DNA from: Streptomyces sp. AC512_CC834
GTDB taxonomy: Bacteria > Actinomycetota > Actinomycetes > Streptomycetales > Streptomycetaceae
Assembly (NCBI RefSeq): GCF_019049325.1
Contig: NZ_JAGMUO010000065.1
Coordinates: forward strand, 1 to 64,000
Length of the DNA stretch: 64,000 nt
Direction: 5' to 3'
How positions within the stretch are numbered: position 1 is the stretch's first letter; every line of letters starts with the position of its first letter. This document shows positions 26,372-34,802 of the stretch, piece by piece. The position numbers were made by a program, and so were the translations under genes. The notes beneath the pieces were generated by a model, which was not told where the DNA came from, ran no database searches, and worked only from the letters and a program-made list of their open reading frames with translations.

Positions 26372-26608
26372 GGGACCGCTGCGCAGCCGGCGTACGGCCA
26401 GCACGGTGGCGCACAGCACGGTGACGGCACCCGCGACCAGGTGCACCCCGGTGCCGGCCCCGGTGTAGGAGGCCACCGTGTTGCCGACGACGCTGCCCAC
26501 GAGGACCACCCAGAGCACGGCGCGGGCCACTCCCCCGTCGCCGTCGCTCTCCGGTGCCGTACCGCGGACGGAGACCGGCGGAAGATGTGCGGGGTCCGGG
26601 TGTCTCAT
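26369..26608 (-). CDS. small two-helix membrane protein
   Basis: This 79-residue protein has a 25-residue Pro/Asp-rich N-terminus (DPAHLPPVSVRG) followed by two transmembrane helices (AVLWVVLVGSVVGNTVASY and GVHLVAGAVTVLCATVLAV). The C-terminus is basic (RRLRSGP). ATG 26608 is the only plausible start. The layout is typical of small actinobacterial membrane proteins of unknown function. It is convergent with the copper operon and divergent from the histidine kinase gene. Confidence 0.65.
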   Translation of the reverse strand: MRHPDPAHLPPVSVRGTAPESDGDGGVARAVLWVVLVGSVVGNTVASYTGAGTGVHLVAGAVTVLCATVLAVRRLRSGP

Positions 26609-26797
26609 GGCTGCTCCGTGATGTATGAGGAGAAACGGTGCGTTGCCTTGGACGTTACGGACCGACGTGCTCCGCGCCGATCCCTCAGGCGGCCGGATCG
26701 GTGGTAGAGCAGGCTGTACCTTTTCCCCCGTCCCTCCACATGTGCCGCCACGGTGCATAGGCTGACGACGTACTGGTGGGCCGGTGAAAGGCGAAAC

Positions 26798-28087
26798 GTG
26801 ACCGCCCGGCACAAACACATCCCGGCGGCCCGGATCCGGCCCGGCTCGGGTCAGTCCTGGAAAGAGGCCGTCGGCGGCGCCGTGTCCGCCGCGCTGGCCG
26901 CGCTCAGGCAGCTCGCGGGCGGCTTCGGCACGGCCCTGCTCGCCCTGGCGCTCCTCGCCCTTCTCGCGCTGACGGCCGTCGCCTGCCTGGCGGGTGTCGG
27001 TCTGCTGCTCGCGCCAGCCATGCTGCGCGCCCTGCACGCGCTCACCCGCCGCGAACGCGCCCGCCTGTCACGCCGCGGCGTCGAGATCGTCGCCCCGGAT
27101 CCGGCGCCCACCCGGCTGCGGCTCGCTCTGGCCGACGACACCACCCGACGTGAGCTGCGCTGGCTGACGGTCCATGCCACGTTCGGCCTGCTCACCGGGC
27201 TGACCGGAGTGCTGCTGCCCGCCGTCGCCGTCCAGGACACCACCTACCCCCTGCTGTGGCTGATCTCCCCCTTGGGACCCACGAGCACGTCCTTGGGATT
27301 CGCAGCGGCGGACTCGTGGGCGCAGGCGTGTCTGGCGTCCCTGCTGGGTGTGGGGTGGATCGCCGTCGTCCTGGGTCTGGCGCCCGGTCTCGCGCGCCTG
27401 CAGTCCCGGCCGGCCGTGCGTCTCCTCGCGGCCGGTCCGGGCACCGATCTCTCCCTGCGGATCGCCGAGCTGACCGCGACGCGGGCCGCGGCGCTGGACG
27501 CCCACGCCGTCGAACTGCGCCGGATCGAGCGGTCCCTGCACGACGGCACGCAGAACCGCCTGGTCAGCGTCACTGTGCTGCTCGGCGCGGCCCGCCGCAT
27601 GGTGGCCCGGGACCCGGCGGGCGCCGGGGAACTCCTCGAACGCGCCCAGTCCGCCGCCGAGCAGGCGCTGTCCGAGCTGCGGGCAGTCGCGCGCGGCATC
27701 CTGCCGCCCGTACTGGCCGACCGGGGACTGACCGGAGCACTCTCCGGCCTGGCCGCGAACAGCGCGGTGCCCTGCCGGACGGACGTCGACCTGCCGGAGC
27801 GGTGCCCCGCGTCGGTCGAGGCGAGCGCCTACTTCGTGGTGGCCGAGGCCCTCACCAACATCGCCAAGCACAGCGGTGCCACCCGCGCCGCCGTCGCCGT
27901 GCGCAGCCGGGGCGGCCGGCTCCTGCTGCGCGTGGAGGACGACGGCCGAGGCGGCGCCGACGAGGCGGGCGGATCCGGGCTGACCGGTGTCCGGCGCCGT
28001 ATCGCGGCACACGACGGTGTGCTGCGCCTGACCAGTCCGCACGGCGGACCGACTGTTCTCGAGGTGGATTTCCCATGCGGATCGTGA
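26798..28087 (+). CDS. NarL-type sensor histidine kinase
   Basis: This 429-residue membrane kinase has a membrane helix at about residues 45-70 (LLALALLALLALTAVACL) and two to three more at about 130-200. The dimerisation/phosphoacceptor region is ERSLHDGTQNRLVSV (His about 248). The HATPase domain follows, with an N-box AEALTNIAKHSG and G-boxes DDGRGGADEAGGSGL and TGVRRRI. GTG 26798 is preferred over the upstream ATG because it has a GAAAGG site. It overlaps the response-regulator gene by 13 bases, so the two form one two-component system. Its signal is unknown. Confidence 0.9.
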   Translation: MTARHKHIPAARIRPGSGQSWKEAVGGAVSAALAALRQLAGGFGTALLALALLALLALTAVACLAGVGLLLAPAMLRALHALTRRERARLSRRGVEIVAPDPAPTRLRLALADDTTRRELRWLTVHATFGLLTGLTGVLLPAVAVQDTTYPLLWLISPLGPTSTSLGFAAADSWAQACLASLLGVGWIAVVLGLAPGLARLQSRPAVRLLAAGPGTDLSLRIAELTATRAAALDAHAVELRRIERSLHDGTQNRLVSVTVLLGAARRMVARDPAGAGELLERAQSAAEQALSELRAVARGILPPVLADRGLTGALSGLAANSAVPCRTDVDLPERCPASVEASAYFVVAEALTNIAKHSGATRAAVAVRSRGGRLLLRVEDDGRGGADEAGGSGLTGVRRRIAAHDGVLRLTSPHGGPTVLEVDFPCGS

Positions 28088-28731
28088 TGGCGGAGGACGA
28101 CCCGCTGCTGCGCGAAGGACTGGCGCTGCTGCTGCGCGCGGAGTCGCTGGACGTGGTCGCCAAGGTGGGTACGGCCGACGCCGTACTCGACGCCATCGAC
28201 GCCCACCGGCCCGATGTCGCCATCCTCGACGTGCGGATGCCGCCGACACACACCGACGAGGGCATCAGGGCGGCCGTCGAAGCGCGCCGTCGTCACCCGG
28301 GGCTCGCCGTCCTCGTGCTGTCCGCGTACGTGGAGCAGAGCTTCGCCACCGATCTACTCACCGGCGGCGTCGGCGGCATCGGCTACCTCCTCAAGGAGCG
28401 CGTCGGGCGGGTGGAGGAGTTCCTCGACGCCCTGCACAGGGTGGCCGACGGCGGTACCGCCATCGACCCCGAGGTCGTCTCGCAGCTGTTCACCCGCTCA
28501 CGCCAGGACGTGCGCCTCGAACGCCTCACGCCGCGTGAGCGGGACGTACTGGCGCTGATGGCGGAGGGGTTGGGCAACATCGCGATCGCCGGGCGCCTGT
28601 TCGTCACGGACGGTGCCGTCCACAAGCACATCCGCAACATCTTCGCCAAGCTGGACCTGGCACCGAACCAGCAGGTGGACCGGCGGGTCGCCGCGATCCT
28701 GCACTACCTGGAGAACGCCCGCCGCCGCTGA
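28075..28731 (+). CDS. NarL/LuxR-family response regulator
   Basis: This 218-residue protein has a receiver domain with the acidic pocket EDD (7-9), phosphoacceptor Asp 52 in AILDVRMPP and Lys in LLKERVG. A LuxR-type helix-turn-helix follows (LTPRERDVLALMAEGLGNIA, then IAGRLFVTDGAVHKHIRNIF). It is the cognate partner of the overlapping kinase gene. The position beside copper genes makes copper or envelope stress a possible signal, but nothing in the sequence proves that. Confidence 0.93.
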   Translation: MRIVMAEDDPLLREGLALLLRAESLDVVAKVGTADAVLDAIDAHRPDVAILDVRMPPTHTDEGIRAAVEARRRHPGLAVLVLSAYVEQSFATDLLTGGVGGIGYLLKERVGRVEEFLDALHRVADGGTAIDPEVVSQLFTRSRQDVRLERLTPRERDVLALMAEGLGNIAIAGRLFVTDGAVHKHIRNIFAKLDLAPNQQVDRRVAAILHYLENARRR

Positions 28732-28753
28732 CACTCCCCTTTCACCGGACACG

Positions 28754-29218
28754 TCACCCCGGCCGGTGCTCGGGCCCGCGTCGGCCGGCGACCCCGACGA
28801 CCGCGCTCACCCGCCGCCCCCAGGGCTGCAGGGACGTCTCGGTCCGGTCGGCAAGGCACCCGACGATGTCCAGGCCACGCCCGCACTCGTCCACGGGCGG
28901 TGCGGGGCGCGGCGACGGCTCACCGTGGTCCGTGACGTCGATGCGCAGCGTGTCACCGGCCAGGGCGAGTGTGACCGCCAGGTCCGACCGGCCGTGCCGC
29001 ACCGCGTTGGTGGTGAGTTCGCTCACGATGAGCACGGCCGTCTCGACCTCCTCCCGCCGAACTCCCCAGTGGGCCAGCACGACGGAGGTGAAGTGGCGCG
29101 TCGCCCGGACGCATTGCTCGCGGGCCCGCATGACCACTCCGGCCCGCCTCGGGGCGAGGCCCGTGTCCGGGAGAGGACCGGTGTCACCGTTGTCGGGTAC
29201 CAGTGCTGTGTGGGACAT
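28754..29218 (-). CDS. RsbW-like ATP-binding protein (HATPase_c_2)
   Basis: This 154-residue single-domain GHKL ATPase shows REQCVRATRHFTSVVLAHWG, then ETAVLIVSELTTNAVRHGRS as the N-box, and VTDHGEP with GRGLDIVGCLADR as the G-boxes. Streptomyces has many such short anti-sigma-kinase-like proteins acting in partner-switching networks or with SpoIIE-type phosphatases. The ATG at 29218 begins MSHTALVP. It is convergent with the response regulator. No partner is encoded next to it. Confidence 0.82.
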   Translation of the reverse strand: MSHTALVPDNGDTGPLPDTGLAPRRAGVVMRAREQCVRATRHFTSVVLAHWGVRREEVETAVLIVSELTTNAVRHGRSDLAVTLALAGDTLRIDVTDHGEPSPRPAPPVDECGRGLDIVGCLADRTETSLQPWGRRVSAVVGVAGRRGPEHRPG

Positions 29219-29283
29219 CGGGTTGCCTTTTCGGGAGTCGGGGCGAAACCGTGGCCGAGCGTCCTGGCAGTTCGAGCGGGGAC

Positions 29284-30015
29284 CTACAGGTGCGAGCCGC
29301 TCTGCGCCGCCCTGCGCCGTCGCAGTACGGCGGTGGCGAGCGCGGCAGCCACGGCGACTCCCGCCCCGATCACCGCGACCAGACCCGCGGACGAGCCGGA
29401 GTCGGACTCCTCGGATGCGGCCTGTGCGGGTGACGCCGCGTCGACGGAGGGAGCGGGGACGGATTCGGAAGCGCCCGGCTGCGCGGCGCCGTCGGCGGAC
29501 CCGGGGGGCGGGGAGGCCTCGGGGTCGACGACGAGGACCGGTGCGGGGAACTCCGGTTCCTCGGCGCCGGTCTGCTTCTCGTTCCAGGCGACGGAGGTGC
29601 CGTTGGAGTAGGTCTGTTCCGTGTTGAAGGTCAGGGAGTACCGGTCCGGTATCGGGCCGACGTTCGCCTGGAAGGTCTCGCTCTGGGCGGGCTTGATCTC
29701 GTGGCCCGCCTCCGCCGTCCAGACCAGCTGGGTGCCCTTGTCGCCGGTCCCGGGGAGCGTCTCCTGGTTCCATCCGTCGAGGGCCGGCACGGAGGTGATC
29801 ATGAGGTCCTTGGGGACATCGACCGTGACGCGGACGGTGGTGGCTTCGGCCAGTTCGCTGGGCACGCGGAACTGGAGCGTGGCGGGCTTGCCCGGGATGA
29901 CCTCACCGATGACCCGGACGTGGGCCGTGGCGGCAGTCGCCGAGAGCAGGACCGCGCCCGCCGCGCCGGCGACAGTGATCAGTGGGGTGATGTGCCGTCG
30001 GGTGCGGCGGGACAT
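29284..30015 (-). CDS. YcnI-like (DUF1775) copper-associated surface protein
   Basis: This 243-residue protein has a signal peptide ending ATAATAH, so mature His 32 becomes the N-terminal residue, as in the monohistidine copper site of YcnI proteins (AHVRVIGEVIPG). The DUF1775 beta-sandwich follows (QFRVPSELAEATTVRVTVDV, then LDGWNQETLPG and GPIPDRYSLTF). An Ala/Pro/Ser-rich linker precedes a C-terminal transmembrane helix and RRRRAAQ tail. The protein is anchored with the domain outside. ATG 30015 is supported by the complete signal. Position supports a role in copper acquisition or handling. Confidence 0.88.
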   Translation of the reverse strand: MSRRTRRHITPLITVAGAAGAVLLSATAATAHVRVIGEVIPGKPATLQFRVPSELAEATTVRVTVDVPKDLMITSVPALDGWNQETLPGTGDKGTQLVWTAEAGHEIKPAQSETFQANVGPIPDRYSLTFNTEQTYSNGTSVAWNEKQTGAEEPEFPAPVLVVDPEASPPPGSADGAAQPGASESVPAPSVDAASPAQAASEESDSGSSAGLVAVIGAGVAVAAALATAVLRRRRAAQSGSHL

Positions 30016-30068
30016 GGCAACGTCCTCTCAGTCCGGGGTCGGTGTCGGTGTCGGCGTCAGGGCCGGGG

Positions 30069-31616
30069 TCAGCAGCAGTCGCAGTACAGGAGGTCGGCGG
30101 TCTTCACGCCGTGGCTGTGACCGCTGGCCTGGGAGGCGAAGGCCGCCTTCTGGACGGGGGTCACCGCGCCCTTGACCTCGACGGCGATGCTCTCGCCGTT
30201 GAAGTCGCCGAAGGAGAGGGCCATGGGCGTCTTGCCCTCCTTGTCGGTGGGGAACGTCCGCAGGAGGGTCTTCTTGCCGTTCTCGGCCACGGAGTAGGCC
30301 TTGTAGACGGTGTCCGCCTTGAGCCCCCGCGCCTGGAGCTGGATCATGTCCAGTCCGCTCACCGGGCGGATGGTGGCCTCCAGGACCCGGCCCTTGACCG
30401 GGTCCAGGATGTCGCCGCGCTTGCCGTTCGGCAGCGTGGTCGGCACGTCGTGGGCCTGCTGGCCCAGTCCCTGGTGGCCGAGGTTGGGTGCGCTGCCGGG
30501 TCGGTTGGTGGCGCGGGGGGCGTAGACGATGGCCTGGGGTTCCTGGCCGGACGCGATGGTGTGAACCACCTTGTTGGTGACCGTGTCGATGACGTCGACC
30601 GCGTCGGACTTCTCCAGGCCGACGTAGAGGCGGGAGCCGTCGCCGCTTGCCCAGGCGCCGTGCGGGGCGTGTCCACCGTTCTTGATCTTGGTGATGAGCT
30701 TGGGGACGCCGTGGGTCCGCTTGTAGACCCAGGTCTCGTCGAGCCCGCCCATGGTCAGGTAGACGAACTTCCCCTTGCGGTTGTCGACGAACTGCGGGTG
30801 GTTGGTGTCGGGGCCGGTGTTGAGCACCGTGACGACCTCGTTGCGCTTCAGGTCGACGACGCTGATCTTGCCGTCCCGCTTGTGCGAGACCCAGATCCGC
30901 TTGCCGTCCGGGGAGATGGCCTGGTCGGAGGAGAAGGTGGCACCGAGCCCGGTGATGCGGTCCGTGATCCGGTGGGAGCGCACGTCGATGACGTCGACTT
31001 CGGCCTTGCTGGTGAAGTTGACGTACGCGTGCTTGCCGTCGGGGCTCATGAGCACCTTGGAGGGGCCGTCGCCGACGCGCACGGTGCCCGTGACGCCGCC
31101 GTGCCTGGTGTCGACGATGGAGATCGTGTCCCGGCCGCGGTTGGCGACCCAGAACTCCTTGCCGTCGGCGGTGAAGCTGCCCTCGTGGGCGGCGCGGCCC
31201 ACATCGGTGGTGTTGAGGACCTTGTTGGTCCTGGTGTCGACCATGTGGACGGTGTTGCTCGTGACGCTCACCACCGCCAGCAGCCGGCGGTCCGGCGAGA
31301 AGGCCAGGCCGTGCACCCCGGAGTCACCGCTGTACTGGGGGCTGAAGGTGCTGCCCACCCGCTGGTCGCCCAGGGCGATGGTACCCAGGGTCTTGTTGGT
31401 CGAGGGGTCGATGACCGACACCGTGTTGGACGACTGGTCGGCCGTGTAGAGCCGGTCCCGGCCCGAGATCGGGATGGGACGGTGCTTGTCCGTGGCGCCG
31501 GCCTTGGACACCGCCGGTTCGGGACTGGCCTGCGCCATGGAAGCGGCCGCGACACCGCCGCCCCCGACTCCCAGCGTGGCGATCAGCATCCATGTTGCAC
31601 GACGCGCAGTAGACAT
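30069..31616 (-). CDS. secreted YVTN-type beta-propeller ending in a His/Cys metal-binding-like tail
   Basis: This 515-residue protein has a signal peptide (about 1-30) and then seven or so YVTN-like blades. The repeating pattern is 'TNTVSVIDPSTNKTLGTI', 'NTVHMVDTRTNKVLNT' and similar, each about 40-45 residues, to about residue 375. A different C-terminal domain (RVLEATIRPVSGLDMIQLQA) follows. The last 22 residues carry GHSHG (499-503) and end LLYCDCC. That His/Cys cluster at the extreme end is unusual and looks like a metal site. ATG 31616 has GGAGACGAGAA before it. It lies 53 bp upstream of the YcnI-like gene on the same strand, so they are likely co-transcribed. Confidence 0.88.
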   Translation of the reverse strand: MSTARRATWMLIATLGVGGGGVAAASMAQASPEPAVSKAGATDKHRPIPISGRDRLYTADQSSNTVSVIDPSTNKTLGTIALGDQRVGSTFSPQYSGDSGVHGLAFSPDRRLLAVVSVTSNTVHMVDTRTNKVLNTTDVGRAAHEGSFTADGKEFWVANRGRDTISIVDTRHGGVTGTVRVGDGPSKVLMSPDGKHAYVNFTSKAEVDVIDVRSHRITDRITGLGATFSSDQAISPDGKRIWVSHKRDGKISVVDLKRNEVVTVLNTGPDTNHPQFVDNRKGKFVYLTMGGLDETWVYKRTHGVPKLITKIKNGGHAPHGAWASGDGSRLYVGLEKSDAVDVIDTVTNKVVHTIASGQEPQAIVYAPRATNRPGSAPNLGHQGLGQQAHDVPTTLPNGKRGDILDPVKGRVLEATIRPVSGLDMIQLQARGLKADTVYKAYSVAENGKKTLLRTFPTDKEGKTPMALSFGDFNGESIAVEVKGAVTPVQKAAFASQASGHSHGVKTADLLYCDCC

Positions 31617-31744
31617 TTCTCGTCTCCATTGTCTGTTGACTGACTTGCTTTCGGGCAGAGCGGAGCGCCGGGGTGTGTTTCGGGTACGGCGGACCGCCCG
31701 AGCGCCCCGGTGAATCCGGCGTCAGTTGGTACGGACTCCGGCTG

Positions 31745-32431
31745 TCAGGCCGGCCGGGAAGCGGACGGGGAAGGCGGCGGCACGATGATGTGGGTCACCA
31801 CGTTCCCCGACTCGTCCTCGACCAGCAGGGCGGTGATGGTGTCCCTGCGCATGGCCGTCATCATGCGGGTGGACACGTCCGCGTCGGAATCGGCCCGAAC
31901 GCTGCCGCCCGGCATGCGCGTGCCCTCGGCGTTGACGGTCATCATCCGGTAGGTCTGGCCCTTCTTGAGCCCCGACAGCACGACCGGCACCTCGGTTCCC
32001 CCGGGGCGCTCGACCATCCTTCCGTCACGGGCCAGCACCACCGCCGCCGTCGTGGCGGGCGGCTGGTCCTGGTCCAGCGTGAGCGGGACGACCACCGCGG
32101 CCGCCGTGACGAAGGCGGCGGACACGCCCAGGGCGATACGGCGCCGGTACCGGGGGGGCCTGGCGGCGGGCTTCGGGTCGGCCACGATCCGGCGGATACG
32201 GTCCCCGAGGTCGCTGGAGGGCCGTGTGCGCGTAGCCGGAGTCCGCGCCCCCGTCCAGTCGGCGAACGGGTCGACCCGTCGCATCGTACGGACCACGTCC
32301 TCGGCCTCGGCGGCCTCGCGGGCGCAGTCGGGGCACTGGTCGACGTGCTGGGAAAGTTCCTCCGGCAGGGGTGTCCCGAGCAGCAGGTGTTCGGTCAGGA
32401 GCGGCCGGAAGGGGACGCATGCCTTGTTCAT
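31745..32431 (-). CDS. zinc-finger anti-sigma factor (RskA/ZAS type)
   Basis: This 228-residue membrane anti-sigma factor has an N-terminal ZAS motif (H29-xxx-C33-xx-C36 in SQHVDQCPDCAREA), one transmembrane helix (IALGVSAAFVTAAAVVVPL) and an extracytoplasmic RskA-like domain (VVLSGLKKGQTYRMMTVNAE). It resembles redox- or cleavage-controlled anti-sigma factors. ATG 32431 overlaps the sigma-factor stop (ATGA), giving coupled synthesis. It should sequester the ECF factor encoded directly upstream. Confidence 0.92.
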   Translation of the reverse strand: MNKACVPFRPLLTEHLLLGTPLPEELSQHVDQCPDCAREAAEAEDVVRTMRRVDPFADWTGARTPATRTRPSSDLGDRIRRIVADPKPAARPPRYRRRIALGVSAAFVTAAAVVVPLTLDQDQPPATTAAVVLARDGRMVERPGGTEVPVVLSGLKKGQTYRMMTVNAEGTRMPGGSVRADSDADVSTRMMTAMRRDTITALLVEDESGNVVTHIIVPPPSPSASRPA

Positions 32432-33021
32432 GGTGCCAGCCACCCGTTCTCCTCGAGGATGAGCCGCAGCGACCGCACGCCGTAGTACAGCCGGCTGCGC
32501 ATGGTGGACGCCGGGACCCCCAGCTCCTCACCCAGTTCGGCGCAGGTACGGCCGCCGAAGTACACCTCCACCACCGCCTCCCTGTGCTGCGCGCTCAGCC
32601 GCTCCAGCGCCTCCCCCAGCTGGATCCGCTCGAGGAGCTGATCGACGGGGTCGAACGCCGAGGACGACTCGGACACGGCGTCCCACGACGAGAAGCCGGT
32701 CCCTTCACGGACCTTGCGCCGCCTGATGGCGTCCACCACCGCGTTCCGGGCGATGGCGAACAGCCAGGTACGCATGGATCCCTGACTCGGGTCGTAACCG
32801 CGGGGCGACTTCCAGGCACGGACGAAGGTCTCCTGGACGACGTCCTCGGCGAGCTGCCGGTCGTCCAGTGCCTTGAACGCGAACCCGAAGAGTTCACCGC
32901 CGTAGAGATCGTAGGCGGCCTGTACCTCGCGGTCGGTGCGCAGTGCGGTCGGCTCGGCGTCCTTCGACGCGAACCGTCCGCGCAGCCACTTCACGGGGCT
33001 ACCGCTCACCGACACGGCCAT
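32428..33021 (-). CDS. ECF sigma factor (SigK/SigL-like) paired with anti-sigma factor
   Basis: This 197-residue sigma factor has region 2 (YDLYGGELFGFAFKALDDRQ, then LAEDVVQETFVRAWKSPRGY), RTWLFAIARNAVVDAIRRRK and region 4 (EVYFGGRTCAELGEELGVPA, then STMRSRLYYGVRSLRL). The start is taken at ATG 33021; the frame extends upstream to 33171 but without family-like sequence or a ribosome binding site. It belongs to the SigK/SigL branch, whose anti-sigma factors are RskA-like, which matches the downstream gene. Confidence 0.87.
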   Translation of the reverse strand: MAVSVSGSPVKWLRGRFASKDAEPTALRTDREVQAAYDLYGGELFGFAFKALDDRQLAEDVVQETFVRAWKSPRGYDPSQGSMRTWLFAIARNAVVDAIRRRKVREGTGFSSWDAVSESSSAFDPVDQLLERIQLGEALERLSAQHREAVVEVYFGGRTCAELGEELGVPASTMRSRLYYGVRSLRLILEENGWLAP

Positions 33022-33314
33022 CCGTATCCGATCCGAGCCAGAAGGCCATGGTGCCGTCCATTTCCGCCAGACGATGTGGTCATCAGGGGATACGCAGGTC
33101 CCGACATCGGTGTTGAAGGGGCCGAAATATTTGTTGGTACGGCCGAAAACACGCAGGTCACATCCTTGCATTCACTGATCGTCGGTGTACTGGAAACGTG
33201 AACGGCCCGAGCACCGCGGTAGCGGTGGCACGGGCCCGGTCACGGTCACAGGATGGGTGCGGCGGTGCCGACGCGGCTGGATCACAGGCATCGGCGGCGG
33301 GTCGTGGGCCGCGG

Positions 33315-34616
33315 TCAGGCCTCCACCCGCTCGCCGACGGGCCCGGCCGTCTTCGCCCGGTCGGCGAAACGGCCCTCCGACTTCGCGATCACGAGAGCGG
33401 CGAGCGAGTTGCCGGTGACGTTCAGACCGGTCCGTGCCATGTCGACCACGAAGTCGACGGCCAGCAGGATGGCGATCCCCTCCGCGGGCAGGCCGATCGT
33501 CGAACCCGCGGAGAAGAGCACGACGATCGAGGCCGAGGGGACGCCCGCGATGCCCTTGGTCAGCAGCATCAGCACCAGCAAAGTGGTGAGCAGGCGAGGA
33601 ACCGTCAGCTCCACGCCGTAGGCGTGGGCGAGGAAGACGACCGCCAGCCCCTCGTACATCGTGGCGCCGTCGGCGTTGAAGGAGTAGCCCAGGGGCAGGG
33701 TGAACGAGGAGACCTTGCGGTCCACGCCGAACTTGTCGAGCCGCTCGATCAGGGGGGCCAGGACCACCTCGGAGCTGCGCGTCACGAACGACAGGAACAG
33801 CAGGTCCCCGACCGCGCGCAGCATCCGGACGTAGGGCACCCGGAACACCATCGCGATGATGGGGAACAGCACGAGGAGCACCACGAGGACGGCGGCGTAG
33901 AAGACGAGGACGAACACCGCCAGCTTCACCACCAGGTCCCAGCCGTAGTGGGCGGTGTTGTACGCGACGAACGCGACGACGGCCAGCGGGGTCAGCTTGA
34001 TGATCCAGGTGATCATCTGGAACATAGCGTCGGCGACGGCGTCGAACACGGCGACCACGGGCCGGGCCTTGTCGCCGATCTTGGTCAGTGCCATCCCGAG
34101 GAAGACCGCGAAGAAGAGGATCGACAGCAGTTCCCCCTCGCCGGCCGAAGCGAAGACGTTCTCGGGAATGATGTGGAGGAACAGGTTCTTCAGATCGACG
34201 CTGTGGCCTATGCCTTCCGTGTCGGCGGGATCGACCGATCCCAGGTTCGTGCCCTTTCCAATACCCGACACGAAGGCGACGAACAGAGTGAATGCCAGAA
34301 TCACCGTCGTGACGATCTCGAAGTAGAGCAGCGCCTTGGTCGCCATACGGCCCACCGTCTTCGCCGACTCCATCCGCGCCACGGACACGACGATGAGCGG
34401 GAAGATCAGCGGGACGATGGTCATCTTGATCAGTCGGATGAAGCCGTCGCCGACGATCTTCAGCTCGTCGGCGACGGCCGGCGCGACCACCCCGAGCAGG
34501 GCTCCGACCACGAGCGCGATCAGAACCTGCACGCCGAGTGGCGGCAGCTTGAGCTTTCGTCTGCGGCTCTCGGCGGGCGCGTCATTCTCCGCGACGACTG
34601 TTCCTGTATGCGACAC
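33315..34616 (-). CDS. dicarboxylate/amino acid:cation symporter (DctA/GltP family)
   Basis: This 433-residue transporter of the DAACS family has about eight transmembrane helices plus two re-entrant loops. The serine-rich loop appears as FVTRSSEVVLAPL, and the substrate/ion region includes LPLGYSFNADGATMYEG and FVVDMARTGLNVTGNS. GTG 34616 has AGGAAG at good spacing; a TTG six bases earlier is too close to that site. Known substrates of the family are C4-dicarboxylates, glutamate and aspartate, and cysteate is a close aspartate analogue. It is divergent from a CuyA-like enzyme gene 186 bp away, which suggests it feeds that enzyme. Confidence 0.92.
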   Translation of the reverse strand: MSHTGTVVAENDAPAESRRRKLKLPPLGVQVLIALVVGALLGVVAPAVADELKIVGDGFIRLIKMTIVPLIFPLIVVSVARMESAKTVGRMATKALLYFEIVTTVILAFTLFVAFVSGIGKGTNLGSVDPADTEGIGHSVDLKNLFLHIIPENVFASAGEGELLSILFFAVFLGMALTKIGDKARPVVAVFDAVADAMFQMITWIIKLTPLAVVAFVAYNTAHYGWDLVVKLAVFVLVFYAAVLVVLLVLFPIIAMVFRVPYVRMLRAVGDLLFLSFVTRSSEVVLAPLIERLDKFGVDRKVSSFTLPLGYSFNADGATMYEGLAVVFLAHAYGVELTVPRLLTTLLVLMLLTKGIAGVPSASIVVLFSAGSTIGLPAEGIAILLAVDFVVDMARTGLNVTGNSLAALVIAKSEGRFADRAKTAGPVGERVEA

Positions 34617-34802
34617 GAGCAATACTTCCTTTCCCTTGCCGGTGAGGAGACATTTGGCGGGATCCCGCCCCCCAGGTCAAGGAGAAGGAACTCCTCATGC
34701 GTTCTGTGCATAGCCCTTGCTGAAACCGACATTGGACAGCGGATCACTCGGCGGCTTAACTGTTGACACATTCGCCCGAGGAAACCTGAAGAGGAGCATT
34801 CC

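Noticed and set aside
30042..31643. 533-codon frame opposite the beta-propeller gene
   Set aside because: It has a repeated Val/Asp/Gly composition that mirrors the propeller repeats on the other strand, and no ribosome binding site.
33198..34766. 522-codon His/Gln/Arg-rich frame opposite the symporter
   Set aside because: It is the antisense of a clear DAACS transporter and has no domain.
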